A stretch of 64,000 bases of DNA from Pacificispira sp040217575 (lineage in GTDB: Bacteria; Pseudomonadota; Alphaproteobacteria; UBA8366; Aestuariispiraceae): contig JAVJPW010000007.1 of the NCBI GenBank assembly GCA_040217575.1, forward strand, positions 310,001 to 374,000, read 5' to 3'. The translations under genes and the position numbers were made by a program. Position 1 is the first letter of the stretch. Each line of letters begins with the position of its first letter. The notes beneath the pieces were generated by a model. The model made no database searches. It saw only the letters and a list, made by a program, of their open reading frames with translations, and was not told the origin of the DNA. Below, piece after piece: positions 1-9,078 of the stretch.

Positions 1-1
1 G

Positions 2-43
2 CCCTTGCAGCGCTATCAGGACGAGGCGATCCGGGAACGCTGA
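2..43 (+). CDS. C-terminal end of an upstream gene (partial)
   Basis: A reading frame entering from the left edge gives 13 residues ending in a TGA stop two bases before the ATG of the next gene. The fragment is too short to identify. The tight spacing suggests that the upstream gene and the methyltransferase/PP-loop fusion are co-transcribed. That this frame is coding is inferred only from its position. Confidence 0.4.
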   Translation, partial: PLQRYQDEAIRER

Positions 44-45
44 CC

Positions 46-1695
46 ATGCCGCCTTCAGACAAGGACGTCATTGCGTCCAACTATGATGATTGGAGTGACT
101 GGTACCCGTATATCCACGGGTCCGTGGACGCCGCGGTCGATGACCTGACACAGGTTGCGGACCATACCCTGAAAAGCAGGCTTCCCGGTGGTCTAGTACT
201 GGATGCTGGCTGCGGAACTGGCCTGTCGACACGCGCGCTTTTAAATTGCGGGTATGACGTGCTGGGGGTCGATCTGTCGCAAAAATCCCTGGCACGCGCA
301 GCGGACTGGTTGGGTCCGGAATTCGGCGATCGGGTCCGTTTCGAAGCGGCCGATCTGTTGGACCTGCCCGAAACACTGGACGGGAAGTTCGACGGTATCT
401 TTGCCGCCACAAGTGTCCTGGCCCATATGCAAAGCGAAGAGGAACTGGCGGCCCTGATGGACGGCTTCGCACGGGTCCTGAAACCGGGCGGGATTGCCGC
501 CTTCACCCATTATGACTATCAGCGTCTGATGGCCCATGAGCCTGATGTCGCCCCGATGCCGCCCCTTTATTCAGAAGATGATGACGGGCCATTCGTATTC
601 CTGCAGAGGCGGTTCTGGTCGGGTACGCCGAGGGGCCGACATTACAGGACGGAATATATTCGACTGGCGCTGGACGGCGATGTCCGCCGGATCGAACAGC
701 AGTATCGTGCATCCACCTTGCAGGAGGTTTCAGCCCTGCTGACGGCGGCCGGGTTCGATGCCATCGCCTGGTCAGATCCGTCCGAAACCGGGTTCTTTCA
801 GTCCGCCTGCACCACCACAAAGACACCCGTTCCCGACGACCATTACCGCCGCAGCGGACTGGAACTGCCGGAATCGGTCATGCAGCCGCCGACCGACCCG
901 GATCAGGCGCCGGCCCGGTTTCGCTTCTTTCCCGAAGACCTGGACCGGAACCCGTTCGAAGAGGAACCCAACCATTCCGAAGGAACCTTGCAGCAGGCCC
1001 GTAAGGAAGACGGAACCCTTGTCCTGATCCGGCGGAAACAGGTGACGCTGGTCATGCTGTCCGGCGGCATAGACAGCGTTTATGTCCTGCAACGGCTATT
1101 GCGGGAATCCGAGGACGAGATCATTGCCCACCATATCCATTTCATAAATATCGAAGGCAGGGACCGCGCCGAAGCCGACGCCTGCGCTCGGATCGTCGAA
1201 CATCTGAAAAAGACCGTGCGGCCGTTCGTCTATACGGAAAGTGCAATCGACCGGCGTCGTTTCCAGGGCTTTGGCATGGACGACATGGCCGTCGCATTCG
1301 AAGTCGGTGTCATTTCCACGTCCTTCATGATTGACCGCGGGTTCGGCATCGACCGCTGGACATCCGGCACCTGCCTTGAAGAAGAACTGGAATATTACGG
1401 CGAACAGGAGGTGGAGCGGTTCGAACATGTTCTGAACACTGCCGCAGCAAGCTGTTATCCCAACCCCGCCCCCAGATTCTTCCAACTGAAGATCATCCCT
1501 AAGCGCGATCAGATGACATATATGGGACCGGAACTGGTGGACCTTTGCTGGACCTGCCGTGCGCCGGTCTGGGACGGGGACACGCCAAGGGAATGCGGGA
1601 CCTGCAAGACCTGCAGTCTTATGAATGAAATTCGCGCAGGGAAGGAAACCATCCCTCACCGCCATCGGCAGACACCGGCCGACCTGGAAATTTAG
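46..1695 (+). CDS. Methyltransferase fused to QueC-like PP-loop (ATP pyrophosphatase) domain
   Basis: This 549-residue protein has two enzymatic halves. Residues about 40-250 form a class I SAM-dependent methyltransferase with motif I VLDAGCGTG at 51-59. Residues about 330-540 are an N-type PP-loop domain with the ATP-pyrophosphatase signature SGGIDS at 339-344. Five cysteines near the C-terminus (501, 504, 517, 520, 523) resemble the zinc site of QueC, the 7-cyano-7-deazaguanine synthase. QueC itself is about 230 residues and has no methyltransferase domain. By family knowledge the PP-loop half would adenylate a carboxylate to make an amide or nitrile, and the other half would methylate a small molecule, nucleic acid or peptide; the substrate is unknown. 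The ATG is two bases after the preceding stop, and the 3' end abuts a convergent methyltransferase gene. Domain calls are firm; the biological role is open. Confidence 0.85.
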   Translation: MPPSDKDVIASNYDDWSDWYPYIHGSVDAAVDDLTQVADHTLKSRLPGGLVLDAGCGTGLSTRALLNCGYDVLGVDLSQKSLARAADWLGPEFGDRVRFEAADLLDLPETLDGKFDGIFAATSVLAHMQSEEELAALMDGFARVLKPGGIAAFTHYDYQRLMAHEPDVAPMPPLYSEDDDGPFVFLQRRFWSGTPRGRHYRTEYIRLALDGDVRRIEQQYRASTLQEVSALLTAAGFDAIAWSDPSETGFFQSACTTTKTPVPDDHYRRSGLELPESVMQPPTDPDQAPARFRFFPEDLDRNPFEEEPNHSEGTLQQARKEDGTLVLIRRKQVTLVMLSGGIDSVYVLQRLLRESEDEIIAHHIHFINIEGRDRAEADACARIVEHLKKTVRPFVYTESAIDRRRFQGFGMDDMAVAFEVGVISTSFMIDRGFGIDRWTSGTCLEEELEYYGEQEVERFEHVLNTAAASCYPNPAPRFFQLKIIPKRDQMTYMGPELVDLCWTCRAPVWDGDTPRECGTCKTCSLMNEIRAGKETIPHRHRQTPADLEI

Positions 1696-1697
1696 GG

Positions 1698-2486
1698 TCA
1701 GTCCGGTTTGGTACCATACAGGTGACAGGGGCGAAGCGCGCCGGCTTCCACCGCTTCCCGCCGGACGGCATAGCTTTCCGCGCGATTGACCGCGGCTTCC
1801 ATGCCGATCGCCGCTTCCAACTGCTGGAAACCGGGACCGGTGACCTGGGAACCTTCCTTTTCGATTTCTGCCAGATACCAGGCATGGCGGTCACGCACAC
1901 TGGCATTCCGGAACCCGGCGGCTTTCAACGCCCGCTCTGTCTGGGACGGTGTGGCGAAAGCCGCGTCCAGTCCCGTCGTCCGCCCCCAGCGGACCAGAAC
2001 GTCCGGCGGCGGTTCGTCATCCGCCCCGCCGCGCAACCAGTCACTTGCGGCAAATAATCCACCTGGCCGCAGAACGCGCAGCACATCGGCATACAGCGCG
2101 TCCTTGTCCGGGATATGCAGCATGGCATCCTTACTGAAAACCGCATCCACGCTTTCATCGTCCAGGGGAAGCGGGCCGGGTTCGACCAGTCGCGTGTCGA
2201 TGACGTTCGACAGCCCCGCCGCATGAACGCGTCGTGAGGCATGTTCGATCAGTTGCGGTTCCACATCGATGGCGATGACTCGCGACGCGCCATGCCGTTC
2301 GACCAGCAACAGGTCGATACCGCCGACGCCACAGCCAATATCCAGAACCTCCCGCCCGGTCAGGTCGATGCCTTCCAGGATTTCGGCGACCTCCTCCGGC
2401 CCGCCGGGGGACAAAAACCCCTCCCCCCAGATGGCCTGAAGGGCGGTTATGAAAACATCCGGATAATGCAGGTCGCTGTCGCTCAT
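1698..2486 (-). CDS. Class I SAM-dependent methyltransferase
   Basis: The 262-residue product has motif I VLDIGCGVGG starting at residue 47, an acidic motif II in VIAIDVEP, and the post-motif LRPGGLFAASDWL. This layout is typical of UbiE-like or phosphoethanolamine/sarcosine-type N-methyltransferases. The closest functional guess is methylation of a small amine or lipid precursor, but no diagnostic substrate residues are evident. It runs tail to tail with the methyltransferase/PP-loop fusion, two bases apart, leaving no room for a separate terminator. The ATG start fits the usual N-terminal length before motif I. Confidence 0.8.
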   Translation of the reverse strand: MSDSDLHYPDVFITALQAIWGEGFLSPGGPEEVAEILEGIDLTGREVLDIGCGVGGIDLLLVERHGASRVIAIDVEPQLIEHASRRVHAAGLSNVIDTRLVEPGPLPLDDESVDAVFSKDAMLHIPDKDALYADVLRVLRPGGLFAASDWLRGGADDEPPPDVLVRWGRTTGLDAAFATPSQTERALKAAGFRNASVRDRHAWYLAEIEKEGSQVTGPGFQQLEAAIGMEAAVNRAESYAVRREAVEAGALRPCHLYGTKPD

Positions 2487-2542
2487 CCTGCCAGCCTAGC
2501 AAATACGACCGACCTGAACATCCCCAGCCGCGCCACCTTCAA

Positions 2543-2872
2543 TCAGACCCCGGCCCAGACGACCAGCCCATAGGCCGACACACCGGCCAGAAGGCCGAAC
2601 GGAACGGACTTTCCGCGCCAGTACCAGACCGCCAAACCGACCAGAAACGCGGCCAGACGCCACCCCATCGCGGACAGGTCCATATCGCCGCCCGGCATCA
2701 GCATGACGCGGGCCATCAGCCCGGCAACCATCGCGTAGGCGACGCAGCCGATCCAGACGAAAAGGGGGCTGTCCTGACGTACGCGGGTTTCGATCGTGAC
2801 GCCCAACACCCGCCACATGAAGGTGGCAAACCAACCGAGCGCCACGGCTATCCAGATCGCCTGATCGCCCAT
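2543..2872 (-). CDS. azlD: AzlD-type branched-chain amino acid transport subunit
   Basis: About 109 hydrophobic residues form four predicted membrane segments, the size of AzlD proteins. Together with AzlC it makes a two-component exporter of branched-chain amino acids or their analogues in the inner membrane. The frame is open further upstream, but the ATG at 2872, four bases after the azlC stop, gives the expected length and a normal AzlD N-terminus. Translational coupling with azlC is likely. Confidence 0.75.
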   Translation of the reverse strand: MGDQAIWIAVALGWFATFMWRVLGVTIETRVRQDSPLFVWIGCVAYAMVAGLMARVMLMPGGDMDLSAMGWRLAAFLVGLAVWYWRGKSVPFGLLAGVSAYGLVVWAGV

Positions 2873-2876
2873 CAGG

Positions 2877-3560
2877 CTATTCCCCTTCCACCGAAACGGG
2901 CATGCGCGGGGATACCAGAAAGGCGAGTGTTCCACCCAACAACCCCGCGACCACGACCGACCAGTCGCCGATCATGGGATAGAAGCCGATGCCGACCAGG
3001 ATTCCGAACAGGACGGAAAGCCTGTTGCTCCATTGCCGGGCACCGCATACCAGCAGCAGCAGATACAGTGGCGTCATGAAAATCGCGACGGTCAGAACAT
3101 CCGGCGGCACCACGCGGCCCATCTGGTGACCGACAGTGGTTCCGACCAACCCGGCTGAGATCAGCGTCGCCGCAAAGGCCAGATAGTACCGAAGTCGCTG
3201 CGGATTGGGGACATGGTCGCTGCGGGTCATCATCTGAACCCAGCAGGAAATCGCCATGGTCTGCATCAGAAGGATACGCCCCAGAAAAGACACGCGTTTC
3301 CCGCCCAGAACGGCGGAAACGCCGGTGACCGACATGGGCAGCATGCGCAGGTTGGCAAGGGCGACCGCGATAAACAACGCGACCAGCCCGCCGTCGGACT
3401 TATGAATTTCGATCAGGGCCACCTGGCCGGCGATACCCCAGACGAAGGCGGTGATGCCAAGGGACGGCAACAGGTCCACGCCAGCTTCACGCGCCATGGC
3501 CCCGAAACCGACCATCGTAAGGCCCAGGCCCAGTGCCGGAACATTCAGACAGTCCCGCAT
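2877..3560 (-). CDS. azlC: AzlC family amino acid transporter subunit
   Basis: A polytopic inner-membrane protein whose N-terminal Gly-Met-Arg-Asp segment is followed by a Gly-rich helix, as in AzlC, the large subunit of the branched-chain amino-acid exporter. The start is uncertain: the ATG at 3560 may be slightly internal, TTG codons at 3584 and 3587 would restore the usual N-terminus, and the frame stays open to a TTG at 3698. It lies immediately upstream of azlD on the same strand. AzlCD pairs are commonly controlled by Lrp/AsnC-type regulators, but none is encoded next to this pair. Confidence 0.75.
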   Translation of the reverse strand: MRDCLNVPALGLGLTMVGFGAMAREAGVDLLPSLGITAFVWGIAGQVALIEIHKSDGGLVALFIAVALANLRMLPMSVTGVSAVLGGKRVSFLGRILLMQTMAISCWVQMMTRSDHVPNPQRLRYYLAFAATLISAGLVGTTVGHQMGRVVPPDVLTVAIFMTPLYLLLLVCGARQWSNRLSVLFGILVGIGFYPMIGDWSVVVAGLLGGTLAFLVSPRMPVSVEGE

Positions 3561-3746
3561 CCCGCGAAGGGCCGGACGCGTCAACAAGGGAGGCTGCTGT
3601 GAAGAGGCCAAGAGACGATAACCCGCACACGATCGACGAAACGCAGGCCCCAGAATGTCCGAACCCGCCAGCACGCTCAACCAGCGTTGTGGAAACAAGT
3701 TCTTTGCATTTTCGGCAGTGGTTGCTCAGTGCCCGGAAGTCCGCGG

Positions 3747-4487
3747 CTATTCCGCCTGTGCAAAAATCCTGAACTCCAAGGGTTGGCCATTCGTATCTGT
3801 ACCCCGGCCGGCTGCGATAACCCTGTTCTCCGGATCTGATTGGTTCGATTCTGGGAAAACCTGTCCTTGGGCTGTTACGCCATCGCGACAGATCAACCCC
3901 CAAAATCCGGCGAATTCGCTATCTCCAACCGACATTTCACCATGGCAAGCATTGTCTGATTCCAGAATCACGGAGAAATGAGCAGCGGCCGCACCTTCCC
4001 TTTGGTACACCGAACCTACTGCCATCTCCCCACCCCAATGCACCTCTACAAAATTGGAAGACGGATGTATTGAAGTGGCAGCGGCGACAAAGCGACCAAA
4101 GCGGCTGTCACCCGCCCAGTCGCCAGGGTTTTCCCATACGATCTCGCGCCCTAACGCAAACAATTGGCACGGCGCACCATGGGTTTCCTCACAAGCGAAC
4201 ACCGCATCGATTTCGCGAAAATTCGTACAGGAACCAAAATAGGAACGATCGACCGTGCAGAACGAGGCGGATCCATTCGAACCGTCGGTGACAATCGCAA
4301 ATCCCAGAGGTCGTTCCAGCTGAAGATATTCGGAAAACAGGCGCAATGCCGGTTCCTGAAGTTCGACCGGCCCGGACCCGATACGCTGATGGGGTTGTTC
4401 GGCTGTCAGAGTGCCTTCGGCGCCGGTCTGGCAGCCCAAAAGCCAACCAGCCAGCAACAGAACCTTTGCCCGCAACAAATTTGGCAT
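3747..4487 (-). CDS. Putative lipoprotein, cysteine-rich, unknown function
   Basis: The 246-residue protein begins with a short basic stretch, a hydrophobic core and a lipobox ending LLGC, so it is probably lipidated and anchored in the envelope. An ATG lies five codons upstream at 4502. The chosen ATG is preceded by an almost pure purine GGAGGGGGAGGGG ribosome-binding site, which places the real start at 4487. The middle carries a cluster of cysteines (CTVDRSYFGSC, then FACEETHGAPC) followed by an ALGREIVW segment. Small exported alphaproteobacterial proteins often have such a segment, which suggests disulfide bonds in the periplasm. I recognise no enzyme family. Confidence 0.7.
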   Translation of the reverse strand: MPNLLRAKVLLLAGWLLGCQTGAEGTLTAEQPHQRIGSGPVELQEPALRLFSEYLQLERPLGFAIVTDGSNGSASFCTVDRSYFGSCTNFREIDAVFACEETHGAPCQLFALGREIVWENPGDWAGDSRFGRFVAAATSIHPSSNFVEVHWGGEMAVGSVYQREGAAAAHFSVILESDNACHGEMSVGDSEFAGFWGLICRDGVTAQGQVFPESNQSDPENRVIAAGRGTDTNGQPLEFRIFAQAE

Positions 4488-4574
4488 CCCCTCCCCCTCC
4501 ACTAGGAAAGGGTAACAATCACGGGGATATTCTCAACCTTTACTTGCTAAAGGACCGGCCCTTGAAGCAGTGCG

Positions 4575-5858
4575 TCAAACGTCAATCAGCAGACGCGCCG
4601 GGTCTTCCAGCATCTCTTTGATACGAACCAGGAAGGTCACGGCTTCGCGCCCATCAATGATGCGGTGGTCGTAGGAATGGGCCACATACATCATGTTGCC
4701 GACGACGATTTCGCCCTTTGCATTGCAGATCGGGCGTTTCTGGATCTTATGCATGCCCAGGATACCGGACTGCGGCGGGTTGATAATCGGCGTCGACAGA
4801 AGCGAACCGAAGACTCCGCCGTTGGTAATCGTAAACGTCCCGCCCTGCATTTCCGCCATGGACAGTTTGCCTTCGCGGGCACGGCGCCCGAAATCGGCAA
4901 TCGCGCCTTCGATTTCCGCGAAGCTTTTCTGGTCCGCGTCGCGCAGAATCGGAACAACCAGCCCTTGCGGCGTGCCGACTGCGATACCGATATCGAAATA
5001 GTTCTTATAGATGATCTGGTCGCCATAGATTTCGGCGTTTACCGCAGGCAGTTCCTGCAAAGCAGCGACCGCAGCCTTCACGAAGAAGGACATGAAACCC
5101 AGCTTCACCTGGTGCTTCTTTTCGAACTTTTCCTTGTATTCCGCACGCACCTTCATCATCGGACCCATGTCGATCTCGTTGAAGGTGGTCAGCATCGCCG
5201 CCGTGTTCTGCGCTTCCTTCAGGCGCGTGGCGATGACCTTGCGAAGTTTCGACATCTTCACATGTTCTTCACCGCGCGGGTCGACCGCACGTTCCGGCAG
5301 CGCCTCATAGGTCGGCGTCGCGGGCTTCGGCCCGCCAACCGCGGCTGGTGCGGCCGCTGGCTTCGGTGCCGGCGCAGCCTTGGAACCCGACTTCAGATAA
5401 TTCTGGACGTCTTCCTTAGTCAGGTTCCCCTTTGGACCCGTAGCGGGAATTTTCGATGCATCCAGGTTGTTTTCCTGAACCATCTTAGCGACGGCGGGCG
5501 ACAGCGTATCGTTGGACGACGGGGCGGCGGCGGCCGGCGCAGGGGCCGGTTCCGGGTCGGCGGCCGGCTTTGCTTCTTCCTTCGGTGCCTCGGTGGCGGG
5601 TTTCGATTCCGCGCCAGACGCCCCTTCTTCGATGCGACAGAGCAGGGCGCCGACTTCGACTTCCGCACCGTCGGCTGCGATGATTTCCGCCATCGCGCCG
5701 CCAACCGGGGCAGGCACTTCGATCGTCACCTTGTCGGTCTCAAGCTCGACCAGCGGTTCATCCTTTGCAACCGCATCGCCAACCTGCTTGAACCACTGGA
5801 TAACGCTGGCCTCGCTGACCGATTCGCCCAGTGTCGGCACCGTCACATCCGTCGCCAT
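4575..5858 (-). CDS. sucB: 2-oxoglutarate dehydrogenase E2, dihydrolipoyl succinyltransferase
   Basis: This is the core of the 2-oxoglutarate dehydrogenase complex; it moves the succinyl group from lipoyl-lysine to CoA. One lipoyl domain occupies residues 1-77, with the lipoylated lysine in ETDKVT at K43. A long Ala/Pro/Glu linker follows, then a peripheral E1/E3-binding domain at about 118-155, a second Ala/Pro linker and the acyltransferase core. The catalytic HSYDHRIIDG motif lies near the C-terminus. Total length of 427 residues is normal. It is the last gene of sucC-sucD-sucA-sucB; the E3 gene lpd does not follow, so E3 must come from elsewhere in the genome. Confidence 0.97.
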   Translation of the reverse strand: MATDVTVPTLGESVSEASVIQWFKQVGDAVAKDEPLVELETDKVTIEVPAPVGGAMAEIIAADGAEVEVGALLCRIEEGASGAESKPATEAPKEEAKPAADPEPAPAPAAAAPSSNDTLSPAVAKMVQENNLDASKIPATGPKGNLTKEDVQNYLKSGSKAAPAPKPAAAPAAVGGPKPATPTYEALPERAVDPRGEEHVKMSKLRKVIATRLKEAQNTAAMLTTFNEIDMGPMMKVRAEYKEKFEKKHQVKLGFMSFFVKAAVAALQELPAVNAEIYGDQIIYKNYFDIGIAVGTPQGLVVPILRDADQKSFAEIEGAIADFGRRAREGKLSMAEMQGGTFTITNGGVFGSLLSTPIINPPQSGILGMHKIQKRPICNAKGEIVVGNMMYVAHSYDHRIIDGREAVTFLVRIKEMLEDPARLLIDV

Positions 5859-5933
5859 GATCCTATCTACCCTTTCAAACCAGTCTTGACCGAGCCGCGC
5901 GTGAGTGTCCGCGCACGGTTTGCTTCATACGCG

Positions 5934-8900
5934 TTATTTCTTCTTCGCAGCCGCTTTTTTTGCCGCCGACTTCTTTGCACCAACCTTCTTGGAACCTGTC
6001 TTCTTCGCCGCCGCCTTTTTCGCGCCCGACGCCTTCGCGGCCGTTTTCTTCGCAGCGGCCTTCGTCGCTGCGGTCTTCGGCACGGTACGCGACACCGCGA
6101 CCTTGCTGCTGCGCGGCGGCAGGCTCAACGCTTCATTCACCAGGGCCTTCTGTTCCGCGGCATGGCGTTTGGCACTGCCGGTGGCGGGCGACGCCGCTGC
6201 AGGCCGCCCGATATAGCGCGGGCGGGCATTTGGCTTATGATTGATTTCACCCAGCACACGTTCGATGCGGCGGTCGATGAAGAACCAGGAACCGTTGTTT
6301 TCCGGCTCTTCCTGACACCAGACGACCTCGGCGTTCGGGAAACGGGACAATTCGTTGTTCACCGCATAGAACGGGAACGGATAAACCTGTTCCAGGCGCA
6401 TGATATAAACGTCTTTCAGCCCGCGCGCGTCACGCTCCGCCTCCAGATCGAAATAGACCTTGCCCGAACACATCACGACCCGGCGGATATCCTCATCCGG
6501 GGCCAGACCGCCGGTCAGTTGCGCATTGTCCCACAGGACGCGGTGGAACGTCGTGCCCGGACCGAAATCTTCCAGCTTGGAAACGCAGGCCTTATGCCGC
6601 AGGAGCGACTTCGGTGACATCTGGATCAGAGGCTTCCGGAAATTACGGCGCACCTGACGGCGCAGCGCATGGAAATAGTTGGCGGGTTGGGTGATGTTGC
6701 AGACCTGCCAGTTGTCTTCCGCTGAAAGCTGCAGATAGCGTTCCATCCGGGCGGACGAATGTTCCGGTCCCTGCCCTTCGTAACCGTGCGGCAGCAGCAT
6801 AACCAGCCCGCACATGCGAAGCCATTTGGTTTCGCCGGATGCGATGAACTGGTCGATGATGACCTGTGCGCCATTGGCGAAATCGCCGAACTGCGCCTCC
6901 CAGACCACCAGTGAATGCGGTTCCGCCGAAGAATAGCCGTATTCAAAGCCCAGAAGCCCGAACTCGCTGAGCGGGCTGTCGATCACTTCGAACGGCGCCT
7001 GCCCCATGCGGATGTTGTTCAGCGGGACATGGCGCGCCTCTGTATTCTGGTCGATCAAGACGGCGTGACGCTGCGAAAATGTACCGCGTTCCACATCCTC
7101 ACCGGAAAGGCGGATCGTCGTCGATTCGCACAGAAGCGTCCCGAAGGCCAGCGCCTCCGCCGTGCCCCAATCGATCCCTTCGCCGGTTTCGATCGCCTTG
7201 CGCTTCGCTTCAAGCTGACGTGCAATTTTCGGGTTCAGGGTAAAGTTCTTCGGCGGTTCCGAAATCGCGTACCCGACCTCTTTCAAAAGGTCCATGTCAA
7301 CCGACGTATGGCCGCGGCGTGCGCCATCTTCCGCGACGGACAGCCCGGCCCATTTTCCTTCCAGCCAGTCCGCCTTGTTAGGCTTGAAAGCCTTGGCGGC
7401 TTCGAAACTGTCGTCCAGGACCTTGGTTACTTCCGCCTTCATCGCGTCGCATCCGGCGCCGTCGATGACGCCCAGTTCCTGCAGACGCTGTGCATAGAGT
7501 TCGCGCGTGCGGGGGTGCGTCTTGATCTTCTTATACATCGTGGGCTGGGTGAACATCGGCTCATCACCCTCGTTATGACCGTGGCGGCGGTAGCACCACA
7601 TGTCGATCACGATGTCCTTCTTGAACTTCTGACGATATTCCATGGCCAGACGGGCAACATGGACGCACGCTTCAGGATCGTCGCCGTTCACGTGGAAAAC
7701 CGGCGCATCCACCGTCTTCGCCATATCCGAACAATAGGGGGAAGACCGGGACTTGGACGGCGCGGTCGTAAAACCGATCTGGTTGTTGATGACGATATGG
7801 ATCGTCCCGCCCGTTTCGTAACCGTCCAGCTGGCTCAAAAGGAAGGTTTCCGCCACGACACCCTGGCCGATGAAGGCCGCGTCGCCATGCAACAGTAGGC
7901 CCATGACCCGGTCGCGGTTGGAATCGCCGCGCTGGTGCTGTTTTGCGCGGACCTTGCCCAGAACGACCGTATTCACGCATTCCAGATGGCTGGGGTTCGC
8001 CGTCAGCGACAGGTGGACATTATGCCCTTCGAATTCGCGATCCGCAGACGTGCCCAAGTGATACTTCACATCGCCGGACCCCTGAACCGAATCCGGATTT
8101 CCGCCCATACCTTCGAACTCGGCAAAGATCTGCGTGTAGGGTTTCTTCATGATGTTGGCGAGCACGTTAAGCCGCCCGCGGTGCGCCATGCCCAGCACAA
8201 CTTCTTCCAGGCCCATCTGGGCGCCGCGCTTGAAAATCTGCTCCATCATGGGGACCAGACTTTCGCCACCATCCAGACCGAACCGCTTGGTCCCGCGGTA
8301 TTTCGTATCCAGATAGGTTTCGAACATATCCGCATGGGTCAGCCGGTCCAGGATCGTCCGCCGGCCAAGGTCGGTGAAGTCCTTGCGGTTGCGACTGCTT
8401 TCGATCTTTTCCTGGATCCAGGCCTTTTCTTCTGCATCCTGAATATGCAGGAACTCGACGCCGATATTGCCGCAGTAGGTCTGGCGACAGATTTTCAGGA
8501 TTTCCCGGATCGTCGCGGACTCAAGCCCGAGGTAATAGTTGATGAAGATCGGGCGATCCATGTCCCGTTCTTCGAACCCATAGGTCGCGGGGTCCAGCTC
8601 AGGATGATCGCCGCGCTTTTCCAGGCCCAGCGGGTCCAGATTGGCCGCGATGTGTCCACGCATACGATAGGCGCGGATCAGCATCAGGGCCCGGATCGAA
8701 TCCAGCGTTGCCTCGCGAATCTGGTCGCCGCCGGCGGAAACGCCGCCGCCTTTCAGGGCCGCAATCAACTGCTGGATCGAATCCTGGCTGACATCCGGGT
8801 CACTCAACGCATCGGAAAGAGATGTGCCCGAAGCACCACCGCCATGACCAACGACACGGGTTTCCCGCTTTGTCCAACTGGGACCCTTGTGGTCGTCCTC

Positions 8901-9050
8901 CAGCTCGAAATCACCGGGTTCCAGTGTTTCGAAGAAATCCGCCCAGCCGGGGTCGACCGAATTCGGATCGAGCGCCCATTTCGAATACAGTTCGGCGACA
9001 TATGTCTCGTTCGCGCCGAAAAGCGGTGAGGATTCTCCGATGTAAGTCAT
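5934..9050 (-). CDS. sucA: 2-oxoglutarate dehydrogenase E1 with Ala/Lys-rich C-terminal tail
   Basis: The thiamine-diphosphate E1 component decarboxylates 2-oxoglutarate. The protein has the usual N-terminal E2-binding helix, the TPP-binding domain with INNQIGFTT, and the transketolase-like C-terminal domain ending YIGRPAAASPATG. Normal SucA proteins stop about 20-25 residues after that motif. This one continues with a 55-residue tail (984-1038) made almost only of Ala and Lys in AAKK-type repeats, about a third each, like the C-terminus of histone H1 or of mycobacterial DNA-binding proteins. The tail is in frame with no break. sucD ends 28 bases upstream, and sucB starts 75 bases downstream. 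Catalytic function is secure; the purpose of the tail is unknown. Confidence 0.97.
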   Translation of the reverse strand: MTYIGESSPLFGANETYVAELYSKWALDPNSVDPGWADFFETLEPGDFELEDDHKGPSWTKRETRVVGHGGGASGTSLSDALSDPDVSQDSIQQLIAALKGGGVSAGGDQIREATLDSIRALMLIRAYRMRGHIAANLDPLGLEKRGDHPELDPATYGFEERDMDRPIFINYYLGLESATIREILKICRQTYCGNIGVEFLHIQDAEEKAWIQEKIESSRNRKDFTDLGRRTILDRLTHADMFETYLDTKYRGTKRFGLDGGESLVPMMEQIFKRGAQMGLEEVVLGMAHRGRLNVLANIMKKPYTQIFAEFEGMGGNPDSVQGSGDVKYHLGTSADREFEGHNVHLSLTANPSHLECVNTVVLGKVRAKQHQRGDSNRDRVMGLLLHGDAAFIGQGVVAETFLLSQLDGYETGGTIHIVINNQIGFTTAPSKSRSSPYCSDMAKTVDAPVFHVNGDDPEACVHVARLAMEYRQKFKKDIVIDMWCYRRHGHNEGDEPMFTQPTMYKKIKTHPRTRELYAQRLQELGVIDGAGCDAMKAEVTKVLDDSFEAAKAFKPNKADWLEGKWAGLSVAEDGARRGHTSVDMDLLKEVGYAISEPPKNFTLNPKIARQLEAKRKAIETGEGIDWGTAEALAFGTLLCESTTIRLSGEDVERGTFSQRHAVLIDQNTEARHVPLNNIRMGQAPFEVIDSPLSEFGLLGFEYGYSSAEPHSLVVWEAQFGDFANGAQVIIDQFIASGETKWLRMCGLVMLLPHGYEGQGPEHSSARMERYLQLSAEDNWQVCNITQPANYFHALRRQVRRNFRKPLIQMSPKSLLRHKACVSKLEDFGPGTTFHRVLWDNAQLTGGLAPDEDIRRVVMCSGKVYFDLEAERDARGLKDVYIMRLEQVYPFPFYAVNNELSRFPNAEVVWCQEEPENNGSWFFIDRRIERVLGEINHKPNARPRYIGRPAAASPATGSAKRHAAEQKALVNEALSLPPRSSKVAVSRTVPKTAATKAAAKKTAAKASGAKKAAAKKTGSKKVGAKKSAAKKAAAKKK
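5937..6101 (-). other. Low-complexity tract encoding the Ala/Lys tail of SucA
   Basis: These 165 bases encode the last 55 residues of SucA. The unit is roughly GCN-GCN-AAG-AAG, repeated with changes. About 18 of the residues are Lys and 19 are Ala, with scattered Thr, Gly and Ser and no acidic residue at all. Codons vary between repeats, so this is an old, maintained sequence rather than a fresh slippage expansion. Confidence 0.8.
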
Positions 9051-9078
9051 AAACCTACCCTCTTGTCCGACGGCCGGA

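Noticed and set aside
4665..6617. A 650-codon open frame on the plus strand
   Set aside because: It is the antisense of sucB and the end of sucA. High GC and codon bias leave long antisense frames open; the encoded sequence is Arg/His-rich and unlike any protein.
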